Positions 1 through 11,589 of a DNA stretch of 64,000 nt are shown in pieces. The notes under the pieces were generated by a model that searched no databases, had not been told where the DNA came from, and saw only the letters and a list, made by a program, of their open reading frames with translations. The DNA lies in assembly GCF_958450345.1 (NCBI RefSeq), contig NC_088783.1, positions 16,495,701 through 16,559,700 on the forward strand, written 5' to 3'. Position 1 is the first letter of the stretch. Each line of letters opens with the position of its first letter. The translations under genes and the position numbers were made by a program. The DNA is from Calliphora vicina (lineage: Eukaryota > Arthropoda > Insecta > Diptera > Calliphoridae).

Positions 1-100
1 AAAGGTTGTGCGCGTAGAATGTTATCTTTAAGAGATCTGAAAAAAAAATCAAAAAAATTCATAAAATGTAATTTTATACAATAAAGAATAAGTACTTAAA

Positions 101-850
101 GATTTCCTATAGAACTCTATATCCAGCTCTATTTCTCTATAGAGAAATCTAACGCCAGCTCAAGATTTCCTATAGAGAAATCTAACGCCAGCTCAAGATT
201 TCCTATAGAGAAATCTAACGCCAGCTCAAGATTTCCTATAGAGAAATCTAACGCCAGCTCAAGATTTCCTATAGAGAAATCTAACGCCAGCTCAAGATTT
301 CCTATAGAGAAATCTAACGCCAGCTCAAGATTTCCTATAGAGAAATCTAACGCCAGCTCAAGATTTCATAAACAGAAATCTATCGCCAGCTCAAGATTTC
401 CTATAGAGAAATCTAAAGCCAGATCAAGATTTCCTATAGAGAAATCTATAGCCAGCTCAAGATTTCCTATAGAGATATCTATAGCCAGCTCAAGATTTCC
501 TATAGATAGAGAAATCTATCGCCAGCTCAAGATTTCCTATTGAGAAATCTAACGCCAGCTCAAGATTTCCTATAGAGAAATATAACGCCAGCTCAAGATT
601 TCCTATAGAGAAATCTAACGGCAGCTCATGATTTCCTATAGAGAAATCTAACGCCAGCTCAAGATTTCCTATAGAGAAATCTATAGCCAGCTCAAGATTT
701 CCTATAGAGATATCTATAGCCAGCTCAAGATATCCTATAGATAGAGAAATTATCGCCAGCTCAAGATTTTTTTTTTTTTAAATTTATAAGTAGAGAAATC
801 TATCGCCAGCTCAAGATTTTCTATAAAGAATATAGAAATCTTGTCAGCTC
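101..850. repeat. 33-bp minisatellite in a Ranbp16 intron
   Basis: About 22 tandem copies of a 33-bp unit. Each unit carries a near-palindrome (GATTTCCTATAGAGAAATC) followed by a spacer TAACGCCAGCTCAA. Units diverge towards the right end, where some carry a 4-bp TAGA insertion or a T-run. The array lies just 3' (in gene direction) of the last Ranbp16 exon visible, so it is intronic if the missing terminal exon lies left of the window. No coding potential seen. Confidence 0.95.
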
Positions 851-879
851 ATTAATAATATTTTCCCTTTTAAACTTAC

Positions 880-3800
880 CTAAAGTAATCCTCATACAAA
901 AGTATTAAAACTAATAAAGGCCTGGACATAGACCATTGATTTCGGCAATCTTCAGCCATCACATTATTTAACAAAGTTGACATCATATTTTGCAACAATT
1001 CCGAATTCATTTTAACAACCTTTAAATTAAACAGAAATAAATCTATAGCAATTCATATATGAATAAATAAATAATACCTCTAAAAATCTAGCATTTTCCG
1101 GAGTTAAACTGCGTAATTTTTTATTTGGGAATGTAGACACTGCAGAAAAAAAAAACAAATTAAATTTCGTAATTCTATACAATAACATTCCAAAAGAAAC
1201 TTACTTTTCAACTGAAGTTGCTTAAATATATAGGATACAATGCTATCCAAAATGGAACAACAGGTTATATAAATAGTCGAATCTGAAAACCACAATATTT
1301 ACATAAAATTTCTTATTTGTGAATATTTAAAAGATTACCCAAAGCTGTAAATCCTTTAGAAAGACTTTCTAGAATGTAAACAAATGCACCGGGTTCTAGG
1401 CCAGCCAGAAAACTTATATGATCTTGTGATAAACAATTCAATAAATTAAAATAGGATGAGGCCAATTTGGGATATTCCTAAAAAGTAATGAAATAAACAA
1501 AGGCAACAATTAAATACTTATAATTATTAAATAATCGAAATAACCTACCAACAAATCATTTTGTTGTATTGACATGATCATTTTTGCCGCTATATTCAAG
1601 ACATTATCCAATGTATCGTCGCCATATAGTTTAAACACGCCAAAATTAACATAATTCCCACCCAATGCATTCTTCAAGATGGTAAAGCATACCGATATGC
1701 CTTTCAGACGCATAGGATATTGCTGGTCACGTGGCACATCCAAATGCAAAATACGATTACCATAGATACAGATAAGTTTTGATGCTTCACGGAATAACAG
1801 AATACCCATGGGACTGGAAACATTGCCCTGCAAACGTTGTGTACGACAATGCACTAATTCGGCAAAGAGTTTTAAAACTGGTGTTGTGACGGCAGGATCG
1901 TGGGCCCATAACTCAACAGATCGTATTAGCATGGGTAAATAATCGGAGTAGTATCTTCAATAATAAGAAAAGACAAATTAAAATTAAATTATATCATTTA
2001 TTTAGCAATTACTTACAACCACTCAAACAGCATTGTATAAGGAACACGTGATGTCAATGGTTGAGCTAGACCTCGCAAATCTCTGGCCAAACCAATAATT
2101 GCCTTTTTGGCCTCTTCATTGGGAAAACTATTGGAGTCCATTAACACTGGGCCCAGGTTCTCAAATTGATCTAGTTGCAAAAGTAATTGAGTTTAAATTA
2201 ATTTTTCCTGAAATTTCCCTGAAAAGTCAACTCTTACTGGTTAAAGGTGTTAAGAAATTATAAAATCTTTCCTCATCTTCGCCCAAATCAAACATCAGTA
2301 GACGTCCTAGTGATGTATAAAACATAGTACGACAGCGCATTTCCGTTAAAGATGAGTTAGTGCCCAAAAACGGAAAATGTTCACTCTAAAGATAAACAAA
2401 ATTAGGCATATGTAACATGGAAAAGGGTTGTGATTTATTTAATAGCCATATTCAAAATAAAAAATCTGTATGGTAAGCCTCTCGTTAGTTAAGCATACTG
2501 TTTTTCATATTGATATACATATACCACTTCAATATTATGTTAAATATGTGATTTAACAACTAAACGCTTACCGTATGATGTGTAAGCATGAACTGTACTT
2601 CCTCTAGTTTTGCCAATTTACGAACGGAGTTGAAATGCACAGAGAGATCTGACAGCAGCATTAAAGTTTTCGTTATTATTTGTTCTGAATGGCCCCAAAA
2701 TTTCAGATTTGTTATACTACAAAAACAAAGATATACAAATATTTACAACACATTTAATACTTAGAATAATGACTAGAAGCTTATCTCAATTACGCAAGGC
2801 ATAGAAAATATATGTATTTATATTCTGAAAGAATAAAAAAAATACAGAAAATATACGTCAAAACTTCAATTCAAATTTCTACTATGATATCACTCGATTT
2901 TAGTAAAGCGTATGACACAGTTAATTATTGTTTTTTTTATTGAGAAATTGGCCCCTAAATTTATTTTTTCTAAATCTTCGGGTAAATTATCGACTTCGAG
3001 GATTTTATTGGTTCTCACTGTACAAGTTACTTATTCGCTGATGATATAAACTTACTTTTTTATACTGGAATTCAATTCATCGATTGCCATGAAGTCACTA
3101 TAAATTATACTTTATTACAAGCTGCAGAATGGGCTTTTTATAATAGGCTGAAGTTTAATCCTTCTAAAACGAAGGCAATATGTTTTGGGACATATAATAA
3201 TAACTTAATTAACTCTGTCTAGGTTTAACACTCGATAGAAGCCTGACTTTTGACATATATAGAAACATATATCCAATGTAAGTGCTAAAGTAAGTCTAGT
3301 TTTGAGATCATTATACACTTTAGATTATTACTTAACTATAAACATTAAGAAACAACTAGCTCATGCTCTTCTCATGACCCATATTCGATACTGTCTAGAT
3401 ATTTACAGTGTTACTTCAATATTAAAATTGAATCGTATAAAACTAATTTTTAACCGGATTATACGATATATTAATAGCCTTAGAATCTCTGATCATGTGT
3501 CTGATTATGTTATACTGTTCTTTCATGCGATTCCTTAAAATTGGAATTTTATTTACATATTATCAAAGATTTGTTACTCAATCATCTCAATATCTATTAC
3601 ATCTACCTTCACCTTCGTGAGAAGGGTATATATAAGTTTGTCATTCCGTTTGTAATTTCTACATTTTTCATTTCCGACACTATAAAGTATATATATTCTG
3701 GATTCTTATAGATAGCGGAGTCGATTAAGCCATGTCCGTCTGTCTGTCCGTCTGTCTGTTGAAATCAATTTTCTGAAGACCACAGATATCTTCGGGATCC

Positions 3801-6800
3801 AAATCTTCAATAATTCTGTCAGACATGCTTTTGAGAAGTTTGCTATTTAAAATCAGCAAAATCGGTTCATAAATAACGGAGATATGAGCAAAAAACCGGG
3901 ACAACCTCGATTTTTGACCCATTTTTGATCTATATCTGGATTACTAAGACATTAATATAGACAATATGGATATATAATGATAGATATTTCAAAGTCCATT
4001 GCAACGATGTTGATAAGGCTATAGTAAGTTGGACATACAATGGGTCAAAATCGGGAAAAATATTTTTTTACCCGAATTTTTTTTCATCCAAAATTTTTTT
4101 TTGTCATACATTTTTTTTTCCAAAAAAAAAAATTTAAAAACAAAAAAAGAAAAATTTAAAAAATTTTTTTTTTTTAAAATTTCGAAAAAACTTTTTTTTT
4201 TAAAAAAAATTAAAAAACTATTTCGAAAAAAAAATGTTGAAAAACAATTAAATAATAGTTGCTGAATTTATTACCTTTTGTTTTCCAATAAAGGCTTATT
4301 TTGTTAAGTTTTAGTTAATTTTAGTTTTACTATTATTACTTTTATTCTGCACAGAAAAAAGTTTCAACATAAATATTATGATTCGAATTCATTGATTTCA
4401 ATTCATAACATTTATAAATAATTTCTTAAATAGTATGATTTTTTTAATATTTTATGTTTTGAAATAAAATCTAGAAGGCTTGAAAAATATAATTTCAATT
4501 TCATTTTTATTTTTATGTTGTTCAAAAATGTTTGAAATTTTTCATGGAAAATTTTTAGTTTTTTATGATTTTCAGCTACAAAATGATATAAAAAGCGCGA
4601 AAATGATTAAATTGATTTAAGAGGATGAAATGCTTTTATATTTATGAATGTTTTATTATGTTTAATGATAATTTTTAAGTTTCAGATATTCTCCTTTTTA
4701 TCTTAAAATATTGGCCAATATATGGCTATTATGCAAATATTCTTGCACTAATTCATTATATAATACAATTATAATGCAATTTATTAAAAAAATTAAGTAA
4801 AAAAAGCCAAAATTTCCGTCATGTAAAATTTTATAATATTTATGAACATGTTCTTATTTTGAATGAAATAAGTTTGGGAAAAAAAGTCAAGTTCCATTAA
4901 TAATATTTATTACAAAATTCATTCCAATTATGAATTTCTTTTTTCTGTGTGTATTAATCGTATATGGCCCAATGGGCTCGATTATTTAAATAAAGAATGA
5001 AATGAAAGAATAGCTTAACCCCATGTCTATACCTTATACATTTTTATCATGATAAAGGTCAAAATGATTGTCAAGATAAAAAATTATGAGGTATAGCCTC
5101 CATTTATTAGTAATATTTTGCTTCGTTATGACAAAATTCTTAGTGCTTTTGCTCAGACAACTTTGTCTTGACAACAAACGTCATTAATTGTTATGATAAA
5201 TATTTGTCAAGTATAGACAGGGGGTAAAATTAAAATATCCGTATCTGAATGTTTTTTATACCTTTTGTCATTCCGTTTGTAATTTCTACATTTTTCATTT
5301 ATGTATATTCTGGATCGTTATAGGTAGCGGAATATAACTTACATACCTGATTCATTCATCAATATATCCGCTATAGACCTGGTTCGGTTGCTATTTAAAA
5401 TCGAGAAAATTGGACCACAAATGGCTGAGATATAAGAAGAAAACCAGGATAACCTCGATTTTTTATCAATATCTCGATTACTAAGTCATTAACCCTCTAA
5501 CCGGCCAATTTTATTTTGAGGTAAAAAAATATACCAGGTTATTGTTTGAATAAAAAAAAAATACGTTGGAATAAAAAAAAAAAACAAAAGACAAGTGCAC
5601 GTTTATATTTATCACAATTAGTAAATTGTTTGTCTCTTTACACATATTTACCGTTATAACAGGAGAAATAAGCAAATAAAGCAGCATTACATACATTTAA
5701 TATACCCCGCCTAAAGGCAGCCTTGCCGGTTAGAGGGTTAATATAGACAACATAGAGAATTATACATAGAGACGAGACAATATGATTTGTCAAACAAAAA
5801 TACAACAAATAATATTTCTGATACAACAAGAAAATACATTGACTAGCATGTATTTTGTTGTTGCAAGAGATAGGTTTTTGACAATTCCGTCTCGTCTCTA
5901 TGTTACCCTTTGTAGACAATATGGATATCTAATGACAGATATTTCAATTTAAAATAAAAAAAATGTTTCACTAATAAATTGAAATTTTTTTTTGCGATAA
6001 AATTATTTTCACTAAAAAAACGATACAACAGCCGACTATAGCTCTCTAACTTGTTCTACCTTTCCGTTTGTAATTTCCACAATATAATTTTCCGACCCTA
6101 TAAAGTATATATATTCTGGATCCTTATAGATAGCGGAGCCGATTAAGCCAAGTCCTGTTGAAATCAACTTTCCGAAGCCCCCAAATAACTTACATACGAG
6201 ATTCAAAAATCAATATCTCCGGAATTCTGCCGGATCGGATTACTAAGTCATTAATATAGACAATATGGATATCTAATGATAGATATTTCAAAGACCTTTG
6301 CAACGACGTATATAAGACCATAGTAAGTTGGACCTACAATGGGTCAAAATCGGAAAAAATATTTTTTAACCCGAATTTTTTTTTCACCAAATTTTTTTTA
6401 GCTAAATATTAAATATTAAAAAAAAAGATTCGGCACATCCGAATAAATTATAGAAAGAATATGATGAATATGAAGTAATGCAGTGCGAGTAATAGAATTG
6501 GGATTTTTTTAATTTGTGGTATAAATGTTTTGATAATTTTTCGTAATATTTAAGAATTTTTAAAAAAATTTGTTGCAAAATTTCTAAATTTTAGACAATT
6601 TTCTGATTTTTTAAAACATTTATAATATTTTGTAAAATTGCAGACTTTTTAAAAGAAAATCCGTTTGTTTTTGTAAAATTGTCCAAAAAATGGAAAATTA
6701 TACTCTGATTTTTTAACACTTTTTTTGTGTTTGTTGTGTAAAAGTGTAAAAAAAATCAAAGTGTAATTTTCCATTGTATTGAAATGATATCACACAAAAA

Positions 6801-9800
6801 AATTATTTTTAAATGGATACGAATGAGAATTTTTCCATTCAAAACTGAAAATGAACCAGTTATTTTCGGTTTATGCAACCTACAAATTATTTTTGAATTT
6901 CCGCAAGGTCAACAACATTTATTTTAGACAAAAAAATCAAAATTTTTTTTAAATAATTTATGTTGTAAATCGAATTTATTTTTAGCATCACTATTAAAGT
7001 AACGGTATTTTGGGTATGAAATAAATGTTTTTAGTTCTTTTGTTACACTCAACTCGATCACATGCGTTTTACTCTAACAACAGGTTATGTATGGGTCTTT
7101 GTTCACAGTGAAAATAAAAGGAATATTTTTTTTTTTAATAAACGGACAGTTTGAAAAATTTTAATAAAAGACTTTATGATCCAATCACGAATAAGATTAT
7201 TATAAGTCGCGACATTGGGTTCATGGAACATCAGGTAAGTAGCAATGGAAAATACTTTGCTAATATTGTTCCGAATCTTGTAGTTGAAATCGGTCGAGAT
7301 GATGCCAATTCAGCGGAGGAATTGAATAGTGAATTGTCATCTAATGTAGTACTAGAATTAGCAACTGAGGTTAAAGAGGAGCAAATAGATGAAGAGATAG
7401 TTAATACATCAACTGACAGTCTTAACGTACGATGTGAACTCTGAAGAGAGTCTAAAATTTGAGGATGCATTTGAAGAACAGCGTGATGAAAACTTTTCTA
7501 GGTAAAATGCTTTTCGCTTTTCTGATCGTATAGCCTTTGTGCGAAAACTTTTGTGTCAAGTGATCCTGCAACAGTCGAAGATGTCCTGAACTCTAGAAAA
7601 GACTCGTTGAAGTTGAATGCTACATAGAAATTGGTTAATTCTTCAATTATGTAGACGACAGATATCCAATTTCTTCTTTTAAGATAGCTTTTAGAGTTTT
7701 CACGGCTACCGAAATGTTTCCAATTTCAATTTATTTTTAAAATATTTTTTAATACAAATATGACTCAACTTTTAACAAAATATCTCATTTAGAACCAGTT
7801 TGAGGGCAATATTCAGCTGTGCCGCATCAAAGTATACTTTTATGATAAAGATTGAAAACAATTTTTGTTGGGAGAAGGTTATATATGCCGAATATAGTTT
7901 TCTTACTTTCAGAATATAAATATTTCCAAGCCTTTCAGCAAATTTAAAATTTGTCGGTATGTGTACTGCAGACGTGTATAAAAGGAAACTATTGAAATGA
8001 AATAATACTTACATTTTTCGGTTGATAAAACTCAATAGCATTTGTTCATCACTGATGCCAAATACCTCATTTAAACGTTTATAGACATTTGCCTTCTGGG
8101 TTTGTTCACTGATATGCATTTTGCGCACCTGCTCTAGAAAACTTAAAATTGCCAATTCAAGTTTTTCACAGCCGGCTTGCGGTAAACGAGCATCGGTTAA
8201 TCTCATTAACTGAAAAACTCTGATAACCAGCTCGGCATCCATGGTATCATGTTCATCGTTTGAATTCACCGTCAGTCGACCAACAATGGCAGAGCCAATG
8301 ATATAGACTAACCACGTCAGTTGTAATTCGTGTATGCTAATATCCATGGGATTTGAGTTGGGTGTTTGCAGTAAATTTTCATATTCACGGGCTTTTTGAT
8401 CGAAATGTTGTACCAGCAACTGGCACGTCTTATCGTATTCACAGCGTTCGATAACCGACAGCTGTTCCAATTGCTGCTGTACCATGCACAAGTCGTCCAA
8501 GGGATCATCAATGTTGTCGCGTACAATGACAGGAACGGCTTCTAGTCGTGATTCGACATAGGCTTTTGTTACCTCGGGTGTGTAGGTGCCCAATAGATGA
8601 GGTTCGGCTGATTTGACATAAGGAACTGAAGCCACCATACGTTGCCATAGGGTAAGTAAATAATGTACACTATTGGGGGCAAATTGCCACATCTGCAATA
8701 AGTGAAATTTGTAATGAAATCAGAAAACATGGGGAGAAATGCAGAAATTTCTACCTGTAATGATTGCACGGTAAATTTAGCAATTAATGCAATAGCTTCG
8801 GGATAACAAGGCACTGCAATCAATTCACCCAATTGATAGTTGGACTTTAATCGGGCCAGTAGGCGACAAAATTCATGGTAATTATCAGGATCACTTAAAC
8901 CCTAAAGAAGTGTTTTTATTTTGTTTTTATTTGTATATTATTGCTTGTTTTTAGCTTACATTAGGTTTGTACTTACATGTAAATTAACCAATATATTTTT
9001 AACGCCTTCCACCAAATGTGTAAGGAACTTTGTTCGTTCAGAATTATTGAATAAAGAACGACGTACAGAAGTCATCTGAAATCAATAAATATAATGAATG
9101 TGTTGTTTTACAATATGCCTATTTAAAAATATATGTATATATATTTACCTGCACCAAACACGCTAAGGAATAACTAGCCAAACCATTGGGTAATATTTGA
9201 TACAAATCAAAAAATAATTTCAATGTATTTGCATCTAAGAATGCCGGACGCCATGATGTTGGTATTTGAACGCTATTCATATCATCAGATGATTCATCTG
9301 TAGAACTGCCAATAAAGTCGAAACTCAAACAGTTCTTTGTCAGCCGCAACACATGAGAAACAAGACTAAATAAAACACACACACAAAATATAAAATACAG
9401 ATCCAAGTTATAGAAAAATTATTATCATTATTACTTACTTGACATAAGCTTGTTGAGACTCATCCATGAAGTTTAATGTTTTACTATTATCACGTGCAGT
9501 AACCAAAAGATTACACGATAACAGGAATATGTCGAAGAGTTGTTGGTCTCGGAATGATGTAGCAATTTTACGATTTTTGGAAAATGATATATTGGCATCA
9601 ACTTCCACAATTGAGTTCATTTCTAAAACTAATTGTGATAAAATTTGCACTCCAATGGTGCAGTGCTCCACAGAACCCTAAGAAAAATTAATAAATGTTG
9701 AATTGAAATTATGTACATACATACATATATTGAAAACCTGCAAATCTGACTAGTATTTATTATTTAGAAAATGTTAATTGAGAAATTGGCTTATAAACTA

Positions 9801-10562
9801 TAAACTAAAAAAGTATACAGATTTGTCTTAAATTTATTTCAGCATACATACTTCTGAAACTAAACCAATTATGTAGGTACCTGTAAAAATGTTTTAACAT
9901 CTTCCAATAGATTCTGAAATATTAGTTCATTTTTGTAGGTATCGAACCAACCATACTTGGTTATTTTCGCCAAAAGTGTTACCAAGGCCTGTACTACGAA
10001 ATGTTGCAAGTTCGGTCTATTGGCCAAATAATTAAGAATATAACTCCTATAACCCAAAATACAGGAAAATTACAATTAATTCTGCTTGCAGTTTTATAAA
10101 AAGTAATAAAACTTACCTGATATCGATGCGTTGTTCCAAATTTAAACCCTGTATTAGTTTTGTCAAGGTGGTGGCGGCCAATAACTGAGCATAACTGGAA
10201 TCGGCACGATCCAATAGCATCTGACATTTGGGCAGAGCATCTTGGCTGCTAACAAATTGTACCAACGTTTTTTCCGCATTGGAACGCAATGCAGAATCTG
10301 TGGCCTCATATAGCTGTTTACACAATATCTCCAACTGTTGGATTTCCTAATAAGATACAACAAAAAAAGAGGAAAATATACCTACTAATTAAAACTAAAC
10401 AAGACAGAGAGACATCTGCAAACAGCAAATCATAACCTCTAAAAGTTAAATCTTTGCAAAAAAACAAATTAACCGGCGTAGTATCTGTACATTTACCAGT
10501 TGATAATAATAAAATGCTAATATACAAGCTTTTTATTAAATTAATTTACACTAGCTTACCAT
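880..10562 (-). CDS. Ranbp16: Ranbp16 / exportin-7, 3' end missing
   Basis: Nuclear export receptor of the importin-beta family (XPO7/RanBP16), made of HEAT repeats that bind RanGTP and cargo. Sixteen coding exons on the minus strand: 10560-10562, 10117-10346, 9881-10046, 9439-9677, 9149-9365, 8977-9075, 8755-8901, 8013-8692, 2572-2716, 2238-2385, 2017-2170, 1549-1954, 1339-1477, 1205-1282, 1078-1139, 880-1019. All junctions are GT/AG and phases sum correctly to 1017 codons plus two bases. The first coding exon contributes only the ATG before a GTAAGC donor; the next begins EIQQLEILCKQLYEATDS, the importin-beta N-terminal region. Conserved blocks include KYGWFDTYKNE, SWRPAFLD, YIIGSAIVGRL and DCRNQWSMSRPL. 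The family is near 1,090 residues, so about 80 C-terminal residues lie left of the window. The 5.3-kb intron 2717-8012 is filled with transposon relics. Product assignment is firm; exact ends of minor exons are inferred. Confidence 0.95.
2880..3540 (+). pseudogene. Degenerate jockey-like reverse transcriptase fragment
   Basis: Translation in shifting frames shows reverse transcriptase pieces: MISLDFSKAYDTVN (motif A) at about 2883, an altered active-site loop reading SDDINLLFY near 3036, then AEWAFYNRLKFNPSKTKAICFG near 3125, and QLAHALLMTHIRYC at 3356. Several stops and frameshifts interrupt it. The last block resembles the LINE relic at 25356-27392 (KLAHAILMPQILYC), so both belong to related non-LTR elements. 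It is a dead insertion in a Ranbp16 intron. Confidence 0.85.
3606..4095 (+). repeat. Dispersed TTCACC-type repeat, copy 1
   Basis: Starts TTCACCTTCGTGAGAAGGGT, then a TTTGTCATTCCGTTTG block, a TATATATTCTGGATC block, a run of GTCTGTCTGTC, and a tail GGACATACAATGGGTC. The same series of blocks recurs at 5262, 6050, 22108, 23130 and, reversed, at 13880. Non-coding. I do not assign it to a named family; it looks like a short interspersed or miniature element. The tail runs into a T-rich, low-complexity stretch. Confidence 0.85.
4096..5018. other. AT-rich intronic stretch, nothing recognised
   Basis: Long T and A runs followed by AT-rich sequence. The only open frame here is lysine/phenylalanine-rich and comes from the homopolymer runs. 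I see no gene, RNA or clear element. Confidence 0.6.
5019..5224. mobile_element. MITE, intact solo copy (host family of the nested LINE)
   Basis: About 206 bp with imperfect terminal inverted repeats: CCCCATGTCTATACC at the left and GTATAGACAGGGGG at the right, each followed inward by a TTTATCATGATAAA or TTATGATAAATATT block. The second copy, at 33297-37462 in the opposite orientation, is split by a LINE, so this copy shows the empty site. No coding capacity; the mobilising superfamily is not clear. Confidence 0.8.
5493..5737. mobile_element. piggyBac-type MITE with TTAA target duplication
   Basis: 245 bp, flanked on both sides by TTAA (5489-5492 and 5738-5741), with a perfect 13-bp terminal inverted repeat CCCTCTAACCGGC. 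A TTAA duplication with CCC ends is the signature of the piggyBac superfamily. There is no transposase inside. Other copies of the host repeat carry a single TTAA at this point, so the insertion is directly supported. Confidence 0.85.
5749..5909. mobile_element. Short inverted-repeat MITE
   Basis: Contains a 15-bp inverted repeat ACATAGAGACGAGAC near both ends and interrupts the same dispersed repeat as the piggyBac-type MITE. The flanking host sequence reads ATAGACAA on the left and GTAGACAA on the right, which may be a 7-8 bp target duplication. Boundaries are approximate. Confidence 0.6.
6050..6400 (+). repeat. Dispersed TTCACC-type repeat, copy 3
   Basis: Carries the CCGTTTGTAATTTC, TATATATTCTGGATC, GCGGAGCCGATTAAGCC and TGGACCTACAATGGGTC blocks of the family, and lacks the GTCTGTCTG run. 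It is followed to 7147 by AT-rich sequence in which I recognise nothing. Confidence 0.8.
7148..7640 (+). pseudogene. Ty1/copia polyprotein fragment
   Basis: The frame from 7151 reads FNKRLYDPITNKIIISRDIGF, which matches the linker between integrase and reverse transcriptase in copia-type Pol proteins (pattern RxYxPxTxKxxxSRDVxF). An acidic stretch follows, then after a frame change SSDPATVEDVLNSRKDSLK near 7557, which fits the start of the copia reverse transcriptase (DPxxxxEAL then W at the substrate loop, here mutated). No LTRs were seen and the rest of Pol is absent. A small relic in the large Ranbp16 intron. Confidence 0.7.
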
Positions 10563-11589
10563 TTTCCAAATAATTTGTGTATTTATCGTCGGTACAAAAA
10601 AAATCAAGATATCCTAAAGTAATGGACTCCTGCAATTGAACAAATTTTTGTTGTTGTTGAAATGCTGTTCTTTATACAATTTCGCTTTGATTTTCTACAT
10701 AAAAATATAATAATAGAAACGCTATTTTATTTATGAGTAATTGAATTATGTGTATGTATTTTTTTAATTATTTATTTTTATACTAGGAGTTAAAATTTCT
10801 TCCAAACAAAATATTTGCAAACAAGCTTCTCTGTAAATTTTGTTGCAATTTCGCAACTCTTCTTCTTCTTGCTTGTTGTAATTGCAAACATTCAGTGTGA
10901 GTTGATGACACAACAGTATATAGTCAACTAATGAGTACAGCATGAAAGGCGTTAATTTTTTTACCTTAAAAAATCGCTTGAAAATAGGAAAGTATTTTGA
11001 ATTTTGATGTATCGTTATGTTTTGTATTTTAAAGTTAAATATTTGCCCACCCTTTTTATAGGGTTACAACAGACATGAAATGCTGTTAAAACACATGGTT
11101 TAAAACCGTATTAAAACATTGAAAAAACGCTAACATGATGGGTCTATACCTAACACTAACATCATGTTAGTGTTATGTTAAGCATTTCATGACCTAGTGT
11201 TAGGAATAATATGCTATAAATAGATTTAAGTGTATATACTAATGTATATCACATGGGTTGCAGGTAGTTTAGAATTTAGTTATAAGTTATTTTTTGGTTT
11301 AAGATTGTAAATAAAACACTTCAGTTCGTTTTTAAAACCCAAACAGGGAAAATCATTTCTTTTTATTCACAGTCAGTGCCGCTTAACTCTACAATATCTA
11401 TTTAAAGCAAAATCATCATCAATTGTGACAGAGAAATATAATCAATGTAAATTCAAACTAATTGGCTTAAAAATCGCAGCATTATCAACACTGAAAGCAA
11501 GTGCAACAGCATCTCGTTTGCCGGTGAAGTTAAAATAAAGGAATTTTATACGAATTCTACTTTTGTTTCGACTAATTTGGCTTGGATTA
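10563..11589. promoter_or_regulatory. Divergent Ranbp16/por upstream region
   Basis: The 1,027 bp between the start codons of Ranbp16 (minus) and por (plus) must hold both 5' UTRs and promoters. No TATA box or initiator can be fixed by eye. The striking content is an inverted-repeat cluster: a perfect 12-bp-arm hairpin (TAACACTAACAT, one-base loop) at 11151-11175, a partner copy of CTAACATGATG at about 11130, and outer arms ACATGAAATGCTGTTAAAAC near 11073 and TTAAGCATTTCATG near 11177. The cluster looks like a small relic element. Confidence 0.5.

Larger units (their letters stand above)
5262..5995 (+). repeat. Dispersed TTCACC-type repeat, copy 2, broken by two MITEs
   Basis: Left part is 5262-5492, the middle scrap 5738-5748 and the right part from about 5910. 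Removing the two inserted elements (5493-5737 and 5749-5909) rejoins the order seen in other copies: TACTAAGTCATTAATATAG followed by ACAATATGGATATCTAATG. Confidence 0.75.

Noticed and set aside
101..850. CRISPR array
   Set aside because: Units are contiguous with no unique spacers, in an intron of a eukaryotic gene. It is a minisatellite. The same holds for 50772-54727 and 56931-58228.
4029..4265. 78-residue Lys/Phe-rich frame
   Set aside because: Comes from alternating T and A runs at the end of a dispersed repeat.
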